A stretch of DNA of 64,000 nt from JAIBJN01 sp963838795 (GTDB taxonomy: Bacteria; Actinomycetota; Thermoleophilia; Gaiellales; Gaiellaceae), in the NCBI GenBank assembly GCA_963838795.1, contig CAWISL010000007.1, positions 62,001 through 126,000 of the forward strand, written 5' to 3'. Below, one piece after another: positions 29,391-38,283 of this stretch; the stretch's first letter is position 1, and each line of letters begins with the position of its first letter. The position numbers and the translations under genes are program-made. The notes under the pieces were generated by a model. It did not search any database. It was not told the origin of the DNA and worked only from the letters and a program-made list of their open reading frames with translations.

Positions 29391-29947
29391 GCGCTGCGAC
29401 TCAGGTAGCGCGACCCGGCCAGCGCGTACCGCCAGGGGAGGTCGGCGGCGCGCGTGATGCCGATGCGTGCGCTTCGCGTGACGTCGGCGACGGCCTCGGC
29501 AGGCCGGAGCTCGAACGGCGGGCGGTCGAGCGGCAGGCCGTTGTGCTCTCCTGTGACCCCGAGCGCCTGGCAGAGGCGACCCGGTCCGGAGCAGAGCAGC
29601 CGCTCGGCAGCGAGGCCGCGACGCTCGCGCATCCGCTCGAGCCCGACCAGGGGCTCGAGGGCGCGGACGAGCACGGCCTCAGGGCGTCCCTCCGGCCCGC
29701 AGACGAGGTTCAGGCACCAGTGGACGCCGTACGAGCGATAGACGTACGCATGCCCCGGTGGCCCGAACATCGCCTGGTTCCGGGCGGTGGGACCTCGGTA
29801 GCCGTGGCTGGCGGGGTCGTCCGCGTCGTAGGCCTCGACCTCGACGATTCGGCCGCCGACGCCGTCGACCTTCAGCGTGCAGCCGACGAGCTCCGGCGCG
29901 ACGTCGTGAACGCTGCCCGCGAAGAAGCCGCGCCCGAGCGTCGTCAA
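29387..29947 (-). CDS. mpg: 3-methyladenine DNA glycosylase (AAG/Mpg family)
   Basis: Base-excision repair enzyme of 186 residues that removes alkylated purines. The diagnostic blocks are VEVEAYDADDPASHGYRG (catalytic Glu and the base-flipping region), NQAMFGPPGHAYVYRSYG and LCSGPGRLCQALG. The length matches the compact bacterial form. Its ATG overlaps the stop of the RemA-like gene (ATGA), so the two are co-translated. No special regulation seen. Confidence 0.93.
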   Translation of the reverse strand: MTTLGRGFFAGSVHDVAPELVGCTLKVDGVGGRIVEVEAYDADDPASHGYRGPTARNQAMFGPPGHAYVYRSYGVHWCLNLVCGPEGRPEAVLVRALEPLVGLERMRERRGLAAERLLCSGPGRLCQALGVTGEHNGLPLDRPPFELRPAEAVADVTRSARIGITRAADLPWRYALAGSRYLSRSA

Positions 29948-30282
29948 AACAGCTGTTCGGACTCCGCAGGCTTGGCGCTCGCCTCGAGCAGCTTGCGGGC
30001 GCGCCGGCCGAGGTCGCCGAGGTCGACGCGACCCTTGTCGGCGTCCTCGGCGATGCGCTCGGCGAACGCGAGCGCGTCGTCGAGGAGCCGCGAGCCGGCC
30101 GCGGCGTCCTGACCCATCTCGAGAAGGATCGTCCGCTCGGTGCGGCCCGCGATGATCGGCTCTCCTACACCGTCCACCCAGACGAGCGTGCGCTTGCCCC
30201 CGCCGCGGTCCTTCCCGCGGATCGGCTCGAGCGCATAGATCTTGTCGGCGCGGGCGTACTTGCCGAAGCCGAGGAAGACCAT
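29944..30282 (-). CDS. RemA/DUF370-like regulatory protein
   Basis: About 112 residues from the ATG at 30282, which has GGAAGGAG eight bases upstream. A second ATG at 30303 is less likely. The N-terminal part FLGFGKYARADKIYALEPI followed by GGGKRTLVWVDG and RTERTILLEMG resembles DUF370 proteins, the group that includes the Bacillus biofilm regulator RemA, a DNA-binding ring. The helical C-terminal extension (about 45 residues) is not in RemA. A transcriptional role is inferred. It is coupled to mpg. Confidence 0.72.
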   Translation of the reverse strand: MVFLGFGKYARADKIYALEPIRGKDRGGGKRTLVWVDGVGEPIIAGRTERTILLEMGQDAAAGSRLLDDALAFAERIAEDADKGRVDLGDLGRRARKLLEASAKPAESEQLF

Positions 30283-30425
30283 ACGGGCCGCTCCTTCCGC
30301 CATGCGGGGATTATCGCAAGTTGGCAGGCGACGCTACGCCGGGCAGAAGGCGGCTCCACATACGACTCGGACCACCACGCGCTCGATCCCCGACGCCATC
30401 CAGGGCGCGGAGAGGCCGATCGGCT

Positions 30426-31361
30426 TCAGGATCCCGGGGTGGCCGGCGTCTTCTCCGCGTACTCCAGCCAACGCGTGAAGCGCTCGTCGCGGCCGCGGAC
30501 AGCGGCGAAGAACACGTCCTGGATCGCCTTCGTCACCGGCCCGGGGTCGCCGATCTCGTGGTCGTCGACCGACCGGACTGGCGTGACCTCCGCGGCGGTG
30601 CCGCACATGAAGAGCTCGTCGGCGACGTAGAGGTCCGACCGGATCAGGTGATGCTCGTGCACCGCGTAGCCGAGCGTCTGCGCGATCTCGATCACGACCT
30701 GGCGCGTGATCCCCTGGAGGATCGAGGCGGAGAGGTGGGGCGTCGAGATGACCTCGTCCTTGACGACGAAGATGTTCTCGCCCGAGCCGTCGGCGACGAA
30801 CCCGTCGTCGGTGAGCAGGATCGCCTCGTCGTAGCCGGCGCGGGTCGCCTCGATGACCGCGAGCATCGAGTTGAGGTAGATGCCGGTCGCCTTGGCGACG
30901 TGAGGGATCGTGTTCGGGCCCACGCGCTTCCAGGACGACACCTTCGCGCGGATGCCCTTCGTGAGGGCCTCCTCGCCGAGATAGGCGCCCCACGGCCACG
31001 TCATCAGGACGACGTCGACGGGGTTGGCACCGGGATGGACGCCGAGCTCGCCGTAGCCGTAGAAGGCGATCGGGCGGAGGTAGCACTCGCTGAGGCCGTT
31101 CACCGCGATCAGCTCGTGGGTGGCGAGCCTCAGCTCCTCCACGGAGTAGGGCAGCTCCATGTGCAGGAGCTGCGCGGACTGGTGCAGGCGCTCCAGATGA
31201 GGCGTGAGTCGGAACACGGCCGGCCCCGCGTCGGTCTCGTAGCAGCGGATGCCCTCGAAGACGCCGGAGCCGTAGTGGAGCCCGTGCGCGCCGACGTGGA
31301 TTTTCGCGTCGGCCCAGTCGACGAGCTCTCCGTTCATCCAAATCTTCTCGGTGGCCTTCAT
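30426..31361 (-). CDS. ilvE: branched-chain amino acid aminotransferase
   Basis: Transfers amino groups between glutamate and the keto acids of Leu, Ile and Val using pyridoxal phosphate. Fold type IV enzyme of 311 residues: GSGVFEGIRCYET near the N-terminus, the catalytic lysine in AKATGIYLNSMLA, DGFVADGSGENIF for phosphate binding and LFMCGTAAEVTPV at the C-terminus. The start is probably leaderless, since TAATCT lies seven bases before the ATG. It may be read together with, or independently of, the serine genes upstream. Confidence 0.94.
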   Translation of the reverse strand: MKATEKIWMNGELVDWADAKIHVGAHGLHYGSGVFEGIRCYETDAGPAVFRLTPHLERLHQSAQLLHMELPYSVEELRLATHELIAVNGLSECYLRPIAFYGYGELGVHPGANPVDVVLMTWPWGAYLGEEALTKGIRAKVSSWKRVGPNTIPHVAKATGIYLNSMLAVIEATRAGYDEAILLTDDGFVADGSGENIFVVKDEVISTPHLSASILQGITRQVVIEIAQTLGYAVHEHHLIRSDLYVADELFMCGTAAEVTPVRSVDDHEIGDPGPVTKAIQDVFFAAVRGRDERFTRWLEYAEKTPATPGS

Positions 31362-31371
31362 GGCTCCAAGA

Positions 31372-31863
31372 TTACTCGACGGTGAGTTGGGCGGGGCGTG
31401 CCCGCGCGAGCCGGCCGAGGTCGCTCGGAGCCAGCGCCGCCATGTGCCTGCTCGAGCCCGCCCCGATCCAGACCACCTCGTGGCCGAAGAGCGCCTGCTC
31501 CATCAGCACGGTGTCGATCCCCGGGAGCGGGAACGGCGCAACGCCACCCGGCGGGAAGCCGGTGAGACGCTCGACTGCGTCCGCGCCCACCGCCTTCACG
31601 CGCTCGCAACCCGCCGCCGCGGCGATCCTCGCGGGGTCTGCGCGCAGATCCCCGGGCACGAGGACGACGATCGGGCGGCCGTCGCCGGCGAAGACGAGCG
31701 ACTTCACGATCTGCTCGATGGGAGCGCCCGTGGCACTCGCGGCGTCGGCGGCCGTTCGGGCGCCCTCGTCGAACTCCTCGACACGGGCCTCCACGCGGGC
31801 CTCGCGGAGGACGGCAGCGACCCGCTTGACCGCCTCGGGCCAGTTACTCTCGCTCGTCGTCAT
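31372..31863 (-). CDS. YbaK/aminoacyl-tRNA deacylase-domain protein
   Basis: About 163 residues of the YbaK/ProX editing fold, which hydrolyses misacylated tRNA (often Cys- or Ala-tRNA-Pro). Seen are the helical N-terminus, the block PIEQIVKSLVFAGDGRPIVVLVPGD with the conserved lysine, and GFPPGGVAPFPLPG near the active site. Substrate specificity is not predictable. It overlaps the end of serA by about 20 bases and precedes ilvE by ten bases, so all three are likely co-transcribed. Confidence 0.88.
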   Translation of the reverse strand: MTTSESNWPEAVKRVAAVLREARVEARVEEFDEGARTAADAASATGAPIEQIVKSLVFAGDGRPIVVLVPGDLRADPARIAAAAGCERVKAVGADAVERLTGFPPGGVAPFPLPGIDTVLMEQALFGHEVVWIGAGSSRHMAALAPSDLGRLARARPAQLTVE

Positions 31864-33439
31864 CTCCCCGCTCCAGCGAGATCGCGCGCGGATCGAGCAG
31901 GCCGGGCTCGCCGCGAATGAGCTCTAGCACCTCCGGCGGGATCGGGTTGTCGAGCGTGAGCACCATCAGCGCCCGCGAGCGCGGCCGGTTTCGGGACACC
32001 GCCATGTTCGCGATGTTGACGCCCGCGTCGCCCAGGATCGTCCCCAGGCGACCGATCATGCCCGGGCGGTCGTCGTTGACGACGAAGAGCATCAGCGGCT
32101 CGAGCGCGATCTCCACGTCGTAGCCGAGAGCGCGCACGAGCCGAGGCTCGTCGCCGCGACCCGTGGTCGTCCCGCTGACGGGGAACTCGTCCTCCTCCGT
32201 CACCGCCGTCACCGTGATCAGGTTCTTGAAGTGCCGGGATGCCCGCCGCTGCTCCTCCCGCACCTCGATCCCGCGTTCCTTGGCGACGAGCGGCGCGTTG
32301 ACGTAGTTCACGGTCTCCTCGACCCGTCCGCGAAACGCGCCGTTCAGGGCCGCGACCGTGAGCAGGCGCGTGTCCCGCTCGGCCAGCTCGCCGAAGTACC
32401 GGAAGTCGAGCCGCTTCGCGGTCCCGCCCGCCAGCTCGAGCGCGAGGGCTCCGAGGTTCGCGGCGAGCGGGAGAAACGGCCGCAGCGCGGCCAGGTCCTC
32501 GGCGGCGACCGCAGGGACGTTGAGCGCGTTCGTGACCAGGCCGCCCTCGAGTGCGGCGGCCACCTGCTCCGCGACGATGACGCCGGCGCGGTCCTGCGCC
32601 TCCTGCGTCGACGCAGCGAGGTGCGGAGTGACGACGACGTTGGGCAGCTCGAGGAGGGCGCCCGAGTACGGCTCCTCGGCGAAGACATCCAGCGCGGCGC
32701 CGGCGACCTTGCCGCTCTCGAGAGCCTCGACGAGCGCTCCCTCGTCGACCAGCTCGCCGCGCGCGACATTCACGACGCGCACGCCGTCCTTCATCCGCGC
32801 GATCGAGTCGCGGCCGATCAGCCCGCGCGTCTCTGCGGTCAGCGTCGTGTGCAGGGAGACGAAGTCCGCGTCCGCCAGGAGGTCGTCGAGGGTCTCCGCG
32901 CGCTCGACCCCGAGCTCGCGAAAGCGCTCGGGGGCCACGTAGGGGTCGTGCGCCCGGACGCGCATCTCCAGCCCGCGCGCCCGGCGAGCAACCTGCTGGC
33001 CGATGCGGCCGAAGCCGATCAGCCCGAGCGTCTTGTCGGCGAGCTCGAGCCCGGCGAACTGCGAGCGATCCCAGCGCCCCTCCCGAAGCGCGGCGTGGGC
33101 CTGCGGGATCTGGCGGGTGAGGGCGAGCAGGAGCCCCAGCGTGTGCTCGGCTGCCGAGACGACCGTCGACTCGGGAGCGTTCGCGACGACGATCCCGCGC
33201 TTCGAGGCGGCCTCGAGGTCGACGTTGTCCACCCCCACCCCTGCCCGGCCGATCGCCTTGAGCCGGTCCGCTCGCTCGATCAGGTCAGCCGTCAGCTCGG
33301 TTCCGCTGCGGATGATGATCGCGTCGTAGTCGCCGATCGTCGCGGCCAGGTCGCCGTCCGGCTCGACGTCGACCTCGAAGCGCTCGCGGAGGAGGTCGAT
33401 GCCGGCCTCGGCGATCGGCTCTCGAACGAGAACCCTCAC
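31844..33439 (-). CDS. serA: D-3-phosphoglycerate dehydrogenase
   Basis: First step of serine synthesis: 3-phosphoglycerate to phosphohydroxypyruvate with NAD. About 531 residues in the long actinobacterial form: substrate domain, NAD domain with GFGRIGQQVARRARG, catalytic Arg in NVARGELVDEGAL, His in VTPHLAAST, an intervening domain and a C-terminal ACT domain (MLFVVNDDRPGMIGRLG) for serine feedback. I chose the GTG at 33439 (VRVLVREP), which gives the standard start. It follows the class V aminotransferase by four bases. Confidence 0.95.
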   Translation of the reverse strand: MRVLVREPIAEAGIDLLRERFEVDVEPDGDLAATIGDYDAIIIRSGTELTADLIERADRLKAIGRAGVGVDNVDLEAASKRGIVVANAPESTVVSAAEHTLGLLLALTRQIPQAHAALREGRWDRSQFAGLELADKTLGLIGFGRIGQQVARRARGLEMRVRAHDPYVAPERFRELGVERAETLDDLLADADFVSLHTTLTAETRGLIGRDSIARMKDGVRVVNVARGELVDEGALVEALESGKVAGAALDVFAEEPYSGALLELPNVVVTPHLAASTQEAQDRAGVIVAEQVAAALEGGLVTNALNVPAVAAEDLAALRPFLPLAANLGALALELAGGTAKRLDFRYFGELAERDTRLLTVAALNGAFRGRVEETVNYVNAPLVAKERGIEVREEQRRASRHFKNLITVTAVTEEDEFPVSGTTTGRGDEPRLVRALGYDVEIALEPLMLFVVNDDRPGMIGRLGTILGDAGVNIANMAVSRNRPRSRALMVLTLDNPIPPEVLELIRGEPGLLDPRAISLERGDDDERE

Positions 33440-33443
33440 GCCT

Positions 33444-34598
33444 TCACGCCGCGACGGGCGCGGCGTGCGCATCGAGTGCGGCCGGAACCGCGGTCCCGCG
33501 CTGCACGTCGGCACCGACCTCGACGAGCGCGCGCTCGAGCGCCGCGAGCGCCGCGGAGACGTCCTGCACGTCCACGTAGCCGATGTGCCCGAAGCGGACG
33601 ATCTTTCCTCGCATCTGACCCTGGCCGCCGATGATGGTGACGCCCGAGTTCTCGCGCATCGACGCGACGATCGCCTGCCCGTCGACCTCCGGCGGCATGC
33701 GAATGGCCGTGACTACGGCCGAGCTGTCCGCGTCCGGTGAGAAGAGCTCCAGCCCCATGGCCTTCACGCCCGCACGGGCCGCACGTCCGAGCCGAAGGTG
33801 CCGCTCGTGGGCGGCCACGAGCCCGTCGGTGAGGATGAGCTCCAGTGCCACGTCGAGCCCGCGGACCAGTGAGATCGCGGTCGAAAACGGCGTCTCGCCG
33901 CCTGCCTGGGCGGTGATCGCCCTCTGCCAGTCCATGTAGTAGCGCGGGAGCGAGGCGGCCTCGGTCGCCTCGAGCGCGGCCGGCGAGACGGCCGCGAAGG
34001 CGAGCCCGGCCGGGCACATCAGCGCCTTGTGGGAGCTGGTGAGCACGATGTCGAGCCCCCAGTCGTCGGTCTCGAGCGGGACGGCCGCGAGACTGGAGAT
34101 CGCGTCGACGGCGATCAGCGCCCCCGAGCCTGCGATGCGCGCCGCCGTCGCCTCGATGTCGGCGACGCCGCCTGTGGAGGTGTCCGAATGCGTGAGGTAC
34201 GCGACCCTGGCACCGCCGATCTCCTCGAGGCGGGCACCCACCTCGTCGGGGCTCGGCAGCTCGCCCCACTCGTAGCGGAGATGGTCGACGTCGAGGCCGT
34301 AGCCCTCCGCGATCGCCGCCCACCGCTCGCCGAAGTACCCGTGCGAGACGACGAGCACGCGGTCCCCGGGCGAGCAGACGTTGGCGACCGCCGACTCCAT
34401 CGCCGCAGTGCCCGCGGAGGTGAAGAGAAGAACGTCGCTCTCCGTCCGGTAGACCGCCTGGAGCCGCTCGATCACCCGCGTGAACGTGTCGCGGAAGTCC
34501 GCCGAGCGATGGTGGATCATCGGCTGAGCTGTCGCCGCGAGCACCTCCGGCGGCACCGGGGTCGGCCCAGGCGTGACGAGGTAGCGTTTCTCCGGCAC
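33444..34598 (-). CDS. class V PLP-dependent aminotransferase (alanine-glyoxylate / serine-pyruvate type)
   Basis: About 384 residues. The PLP-binding lysine is in TSSHKALMCPAG, the aspartate in GALIAVDAISSLAAVP, and the opening RYLVTPGPTPVPPEVL is typical of the alanine-glyoxylate / soluble hydrogenase 42 kDa group. Direct coupling to serA suggests it serves as the phosphoserine aminotransferase in serine synthesis, replacing SerC, but the chemistry is inferred. I chose the GTG at 34598 because TAACCT lies seven bases upstream, the leaderless pattern. The GTG at 34625 would run into the divergent gene's start. Confidence 0.88.
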   Translation of the reverse strand: MPEKRYLVTPGPTPVPPEVLAATAQPMIHHRSADFRDTFTRVIERLQAVYRTESDVLLFTSAGTAAMESAVANVCSPGDRVLVVSHGYFGERWAAIAEGYGLDVDHLRYEWGELPSPDEVGARLEEIGGARVAYLTHSDTSTGGVADIEATAARIAGSGALIAVDAISSLAAVPLETDDWGLDIVLTSSHKALMCPAGLAFAAVSPAALEATEAASLPRYYMDWQRAITAQAGGETPFSTAISLVRGLDVALELILTDGLVAAHERHLRLGRAARAGVKAMGLELFSPDADSSAVVTAIRMPPEVDGQAIVASMRENSGVTIIGGQGQMRGKIVRFGHIGYVDVQDVSAALAALERALVEVGADVQRGTAVPAALDAHAAPVAA

Positions 34599-34626
34599 GA
34601 GCCTGAGGTTAACTGACGAGCACACG

Positions 34627-35256
34627 GTGGAAGCACTTCTCGCGTTCGCAGCCGCGCTCGTCTCCCTCCGGCTCTCGGGCCTGCTTCTCCGACGCTGGAG
34701 CGACGGGCGCCGGCCCCAGTTCGCCGCGTGGGGCGCCGGGCTGGCGGCGTATGCGGTGGCGTCCGCGGCTCTTGCGTGGGGAGCGTCCTCGGGCTGGAGC
34801 GACGACGTCTTTCGCGTCTACTACCTGTTCGGAGGGCTGCTCACGGCCGCGCTGCTCGGCGTCGGGTCGCTCCTGCTCGTCGGGCGCCGGTGGGCGGCGC
34901 CGCTAGGCCTTCTCTACGCAGGGCTCGCGACGGGCGTGGCGATCGCCGTCCCGCTCACGGCGCCGGTCGGCGGCGACACGATCCCGGAGGCGCAGGATCA
35001 CCTCGACCTCGTCCCAGCACGCCTGCTCGCGATCCTCGGCAACAGCGCGGGCACGATCGCAATCGTGGTCGTCGCGCTCCTTACCATCCGCCGGCGGCCG
35101 GTCGGAAACGCACTCGTGATCGCCGGGGTCGCCGTTGCCGCGGCGGGCAGCGGACTGGCGGGTCTCGGCGTGGCCGAGACCGCCGCGTTCGTCGCGACGG
35201 CGGCGCTGCTCTTCTACGCAGGCTTCCTCCGAGCAGGGGGCCGCGGGACGGTTTGA
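34627..35256 (+). CDS. seven-helix membrane protein, function unknown
   Basis: About 209 residues, predicted to be almost entirely membrane-embedded, with about seven hydrophobic segments and a short acidic extracytoplasmic loop (GGDTIPEAQDHLDLVPARL). No family recognised. Its GTG start lies 28 bases from the divergent aminotransferase start, so the two promoters must overlap. It ends about 50 bases before a possible small reading frame. Confidence 0.72.
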   Translation: MEALLAFAAALVSLRLSGLLLRRWSDGRRPQFAAWGAGLAAYAVASAALAWGASSGWSDDVFRVYYLFGGLLTAALLGVGSLLLVGRRWAAPLGLLYAGLATGVAIAVPLTAPVGGDTIPEAQDHLDLVPARLLAILGNSAGTIAIVVVALLTIRRRPVGNALVIAGVAVAAAGSGLAGLGVAETAAFVATAALLFYAGFLRAGGRGTV

Positions 35257-35309
35257 CATGGAGGCCCTCGGGTATCAGACTCCCCGGCACCGATAGGGGA
35301 GGTGAGGAG

Positions 35310-35456
35310 ATGCCAGAGGGGGCGTCTCTAGGTGGAGGGCACCGCCGAGAGGCGTGGCGGGCGCAATCGCCGGGCCACGGAGATTCGGCAGAACGCGGCC
35401 CGCCGGGACGCCGTGTCGGCGCAAGCGCCTTGGTCTACTCCAGGAGGTCTTCATGA
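35310..35456 (+). CDS. possible 48-residue leader reading frame
   Basis: An ATG at 35310 follows GAGGTGAGGAG, and the frame ends in a stop overlapping the ATG of the next gene (ATGA at 35453-35456). The peptide is Gly/Arg/Ser-rich and matches nothing I know. The overlap and ribosome site suggest translational coupling, but third-position composition gives no strong support. I rate it as doubtful. Confidence 0.25.
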   Translation: MPEGASLGGGHRREAWRAQSPGHGDSAERGPPGRRVGASALVYSRRSS

Positions 35457-37046
35457 GATTATCGATTCGCTTACTCGTTCTCGCTCTGGTCGCGGTGGGG
35501 CTGCTCGCGGGTACCGTCGGGGCGGCTCCCAATCCGGATGCGCGGCAGAGGATGAACCTGCTCTACACGAATCCCAACAACGCGACCAACTCCGATCTCG
35601 CGTTCTTGGGCAACCACGCTTTCATCGGCTACTACACCGGCGATGGCGGCAGTCCGGCCGGTACCGCGCCCCGCGGTGGCGTGCGGATCTTCGACATCAC
35701 GAATCCGAAGAAGCCGACGCTCGTGAAGGACATCGCGTGCGACGCCAACCAGAACGATCCCATCGTCTGGGACCGCAACGGAAACGGTGTTGCCGACCTG
35801 CTTCTCGTAGCCGTCGACCGCACGATGGCGAATTCGGAGTGCGGCGCTCCACGCGTCGCGCACGGCGACCCCACCGGCTGGGAGGGCGTGCGGGTCTTCG
35901 AGCTGAGCGACGATCCGGCAAACCCGTTCGCCACCGTGACGCAGGTTGGCCGCGGTCTACACGGACTGCGGCGCCCACACGATCACACTCTGGCCCGGAA
36001 ACGCCGACGAGGGCTCGCTCATCGTGTACGTCTCCTCGTATCCGCTCCGGCCCGGACCGACGTGTGGCCCGGTCAACGGTCCGCCCGCCGGCAACGACCC
36101 GCTGCACTCGAAGATCTCGGTGATCGAGGTACCGCTTGCCGATCCGGCGAGCTCCTCGGTGATTGCCGAGCCACCGATCAGCTACCCCGGCGACCCGGAC
36201 AACCAGATCGACTGGTGCGAGCGGTCGGTGACGGGCCCCGATCCCGCTCCTTGCCCGGTCCCGGGAGCCATCGAGCAGGCAGCCCGCGCGTGCCATGACA
36301 TCGTCGTCCACGTCGAGGACAACATGGCCGGCGCGGCCTGCGCAGAGCAGGGCCAGGTGTGGGAGATCGACCCCGACACCGGAATCCCTGACACGGCCAA
36401 CCCGGTCTCGATCATCGACGACGAGTTCAGCTCGGGCAACAGCGCGCAGGCGACTATCCCCGGAGCGGTCGACTTCTTCCACTCGGTGATGTTCAACAAC
36501 GATGGGACCGTCCTGAACACCGTCGACGAGTCCTTCGGAGTCGGCTGCCCGCCGATGACCCAGTGGGAGGCCCGACCCTGGCGTCCCGGCCAAGTGGGCC
36601 CAGTGGACATGAAGTCCGGCCGGATGTTCTTCTCCGACACGGAGACCGGGGACTTCTTCAGCGAGTTCCAGATCGGAGACGTGCGGCCTGATCCCACGGC
36701 GGACGCGTATTGCTCCGCGCACATGGGGATGGCCATCATGGACATCCGCAGGGACCTGCTGGTGAACGCCTGGTACTCCGGCGGCGTCGACGTGATCGAC
36801 TTCACCGACCCCGAGAACCTGAAGGAGATCGCCTGGTACGACATCGCCGGGCCTTCCTTCACGGGCTCGGACAACTGGTCCGCGTATCCCTACGTCGGGC
36901 CCAAGTTCAAGAACGGCGGAACCCCGATCTACGCCTCCGACGGCGTTCACGTACCGCCGAACGGCCGAGGCTTCGTGGTCTTCAGGTTCGGCAAGGCCCC
37001 GGCTCGAGTGGAGCGCGACATCCTCAACCCGCAGACGATGGACTAA
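35453..37046 (+). CDS. secreted LVIVD-like beta-propeller protein (frameshifted near 35947)
   Basis: About 530 residues. A signal peptide (LLVLALVAVGLLAG, cleavage near GAAPNPD) leads into repeated beta segments such as GVRIFDITNPKKPTLVKDI and GGVDVIDFTDPENLKEIAWY, the LVIVD-type blades of secreted propellers. Several Cys pairs (SECGAPR, CGPVNGPP, CPPMTQW) suggest disulfides outside the cell. The frame breaks at about 35945-35950, where one extra base splits VTQV from AAVYTDCGAH. The ribosome site AGGAGG sits five bases before the ATG. It probably acts on an extracellular ligand that is not predictable. A strong terminator follows at 37071. Confidence 0.78.
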
Positions 37047-37070
37047 CGAGGCTTAACCCTCGTGCGACGT

Positions 37071-37094
37071 GGGGCCTCCCTTCGGGGAGGCCCC
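37071..37094 (+). terminator. intrinsic terminator after LVIVD gene
   Basis: A perfect ten-base-pair stem (GGGGCCTCCC with its complement) and a TTCG tetraloop, 24 bases after the stop. The U-tract is weak, but the exceptional stem strength and position fit a terminator. Confidence 0.8.
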
Positions 37095-37205
37095 GCCCGT
37101 CTCTGGATAACCGAACCGGGCAGGTCGACCCCGCTCCATTGTGGGCCGGGCCCTCCGCCGGCAGCCTGGGTGCATCGACTTCAGCCCACGAAGGGGGCAT
37201 CAACG

Positions 37206-37298
37206 ATGCCGCAGAGATTCTGGCTTTGGCTGTTCGCGCTCTACTCAGCCGCGGCACTGCCGCTCTTCGCGTGGGCGCTTGCGAACCTCGCCGCCTAG
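37206..37298 (+). CDS. 30-residue single-helix membrane peptide
   Basis: A short open frame from an ATG with AAGGGGG nine bases upstream. The product is a basic start (MPQRF) followed by a 22-residue hydrophobic helix rich in Leu, Ala, Trp and Phe, ending ANLAA. This is the size and shape of single-pass membrane peptides that modulate larger membrane proteins, but I recognise no homologue. The stop codon lies in the first bases of a palindromic repeat. Confidence 0.45.
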   Translation: MPQRFWLWLFALYSAAALPLFAWALANLAA

Positions 37299-37466
37299 AG
37301 GAGGGGTTGGCGGAATGGTGCTCGTCGCCGGGGTGCGATGGTCGTTCCGAGACAAGGACGCAGGGAGCGTTCGTAGCCGGAGGCTACGGGCGCGACTGAG
37401 GACGCAGCCGTCGGGGCGAGCAGCGCGGCCCGGCGGCACAGCGGCCATTTCGTCAAATCCTCCTAG
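37295..37466. repeat. palindromic repeat element, copy A
   Basis: About 170 bases with complementary ends: CTAGAGGAGGGGTTGGCGG at the left and CGTCAAATCCTCCTAG at the right pair over about 19 positions with G-U pairs. Inner segments GGTGCTCGTCGCCGGGG and CCCGGCGGCACAGCGGCC are shared with a second copy at 53521-53598. The stop codons of both flanking genes lie inside its CTAG ends. See the finding on this repeat family. Confidence 0.65.
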
Positions 37467-37915
37467 ATGGCTCGAGTAAGCACGACCCGGTCTTCGCCTG
37501 GCCCGTCGTAGCCCGCCTGCGGCGGGCTGGCCTCGAACCCGATCGCGGCGTGGAACGCCAGCGAGCCGCCGTTGAGAGGCGACGTCACACAGCTGACGCG
37601 GGTTCTGCCCCGGGCCCGCGCCAGCGCGAAGAAGCGGTCGTAGAGCTCCCGGCCGAGGCCCGTGCCGCGCTCCGCGGGGCTGACGCCCACGAAGTGGACG
37701 TACGCCTCCTCCGGCAGGGCGGGTGAGAGGAACCCGACCAGGAAGCCGGCGAGCTCGCCGTCACGATCGGCTACGAACGACGTGTGGCAGAAGTGGACGA
37801 AGAAGAGCCTGGGGAGCATGTCGACCATGCGCCGACCTCCCCACCACTCGTCGAGCACGGCGACGACGCGCGCATGGTCGGACGGCTCGGCGTGGCGGAT
37901 CTCGACCGCGCTCAG
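37463..37915 (-). CDS. GNAT-family N-acetyltransferase
   Basis: About 150 residues. The acetyl-CoA-binding core is GVSPAERGTGLGRELYDRF (the R/Q-x-x-G-x-G/A loop), followed by VTSPLNGGSLAFHAAIGFE. A start at the GTG at 37858 would cut off the first strand. The natural family opening AVEIRHAEPSDHARVV begins right after a CTG at 37915 that overlaps the stop of the previous gene (CTGA), so I take CTG as the start. Substrate unknown. It is the last gene of the gatCAB-SnoaL unit. Confidence 0.78.
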   Translation of the reverse strand: MSAVEIRHAEPSDHARVVAVLDEWWGGRRMVDMLPRLFFVHFCHTSFVADRDGELAGFLVGFLSPALPEEAYVHFVGVSPAERGTGLGRELYDRFFALARARGRTRVSCVTSPLNGGSLAFHAAIGFEASPPQAGYDGPGEDRVVLTRAI

Positions 37916-38283
37916 ACCGGCTCCGTCCAGCGCGCCCGCCAGGCCGGCGCCGGTTCGGGCTCGCCGCCCGACCAGTGCTCGACGGCCCGGACGATCCTCC
38001 CCTCTTCCAGCTCGAAGAAGGAGACCGCGAAGAATCGCCTGCCTTCCTGCTCCACGCGCACCTCGGAGACGACGGTGTCGCCGCCGTCGACGATCCTGAG
38101 CACCTCGATGTGCCAGCCTTCGGGATAGGCCCGCTGCATGCCGAGGTAGTTGTCCCGGCCCCGGAAGCGCTCCTCCGTGTTGGGCCAGTCGACGACGACG
38201 TCGGGGTGGAGCTGGTCGGCGACCGCTTCCCAGTCGCGGGCCTCCATGCGCTCCCAGAGCAGGCGCACGGGCTCGGCGCTCAT
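37912..38283 (-). CDS. SnoaL-like / NTF2-fold protein
   Basis: About 123 residues with the cone-shaped NTF2-like fold: an N-terminal helix (LLWERMEARDWEAVADQLHPDVVVDWP) and the strands YPEGWHIEVLRIV and VRAVEHWSGG. Members bind small ligands or act as isomerases. No catalytic residues specific to a subfamily are evident. Its ATG overlaps the gatB stop (ATGA), and its own stop overlaps the CTG of the acetyltransferase, so it is translated in the gat transcript. Confidence 0.82.
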   Translation of the reverse strand: MSAEPVRLLWERMEARDWEAVADQLHPDVVVDWPNTEERFRGRDNYLGMQRAYPEGWHIEVLRIVDGGDTVVSEVRVEQEGRRFFAVSFFELEEGRIVRAVEHWSGGEPEPAPAWRARWTEPV

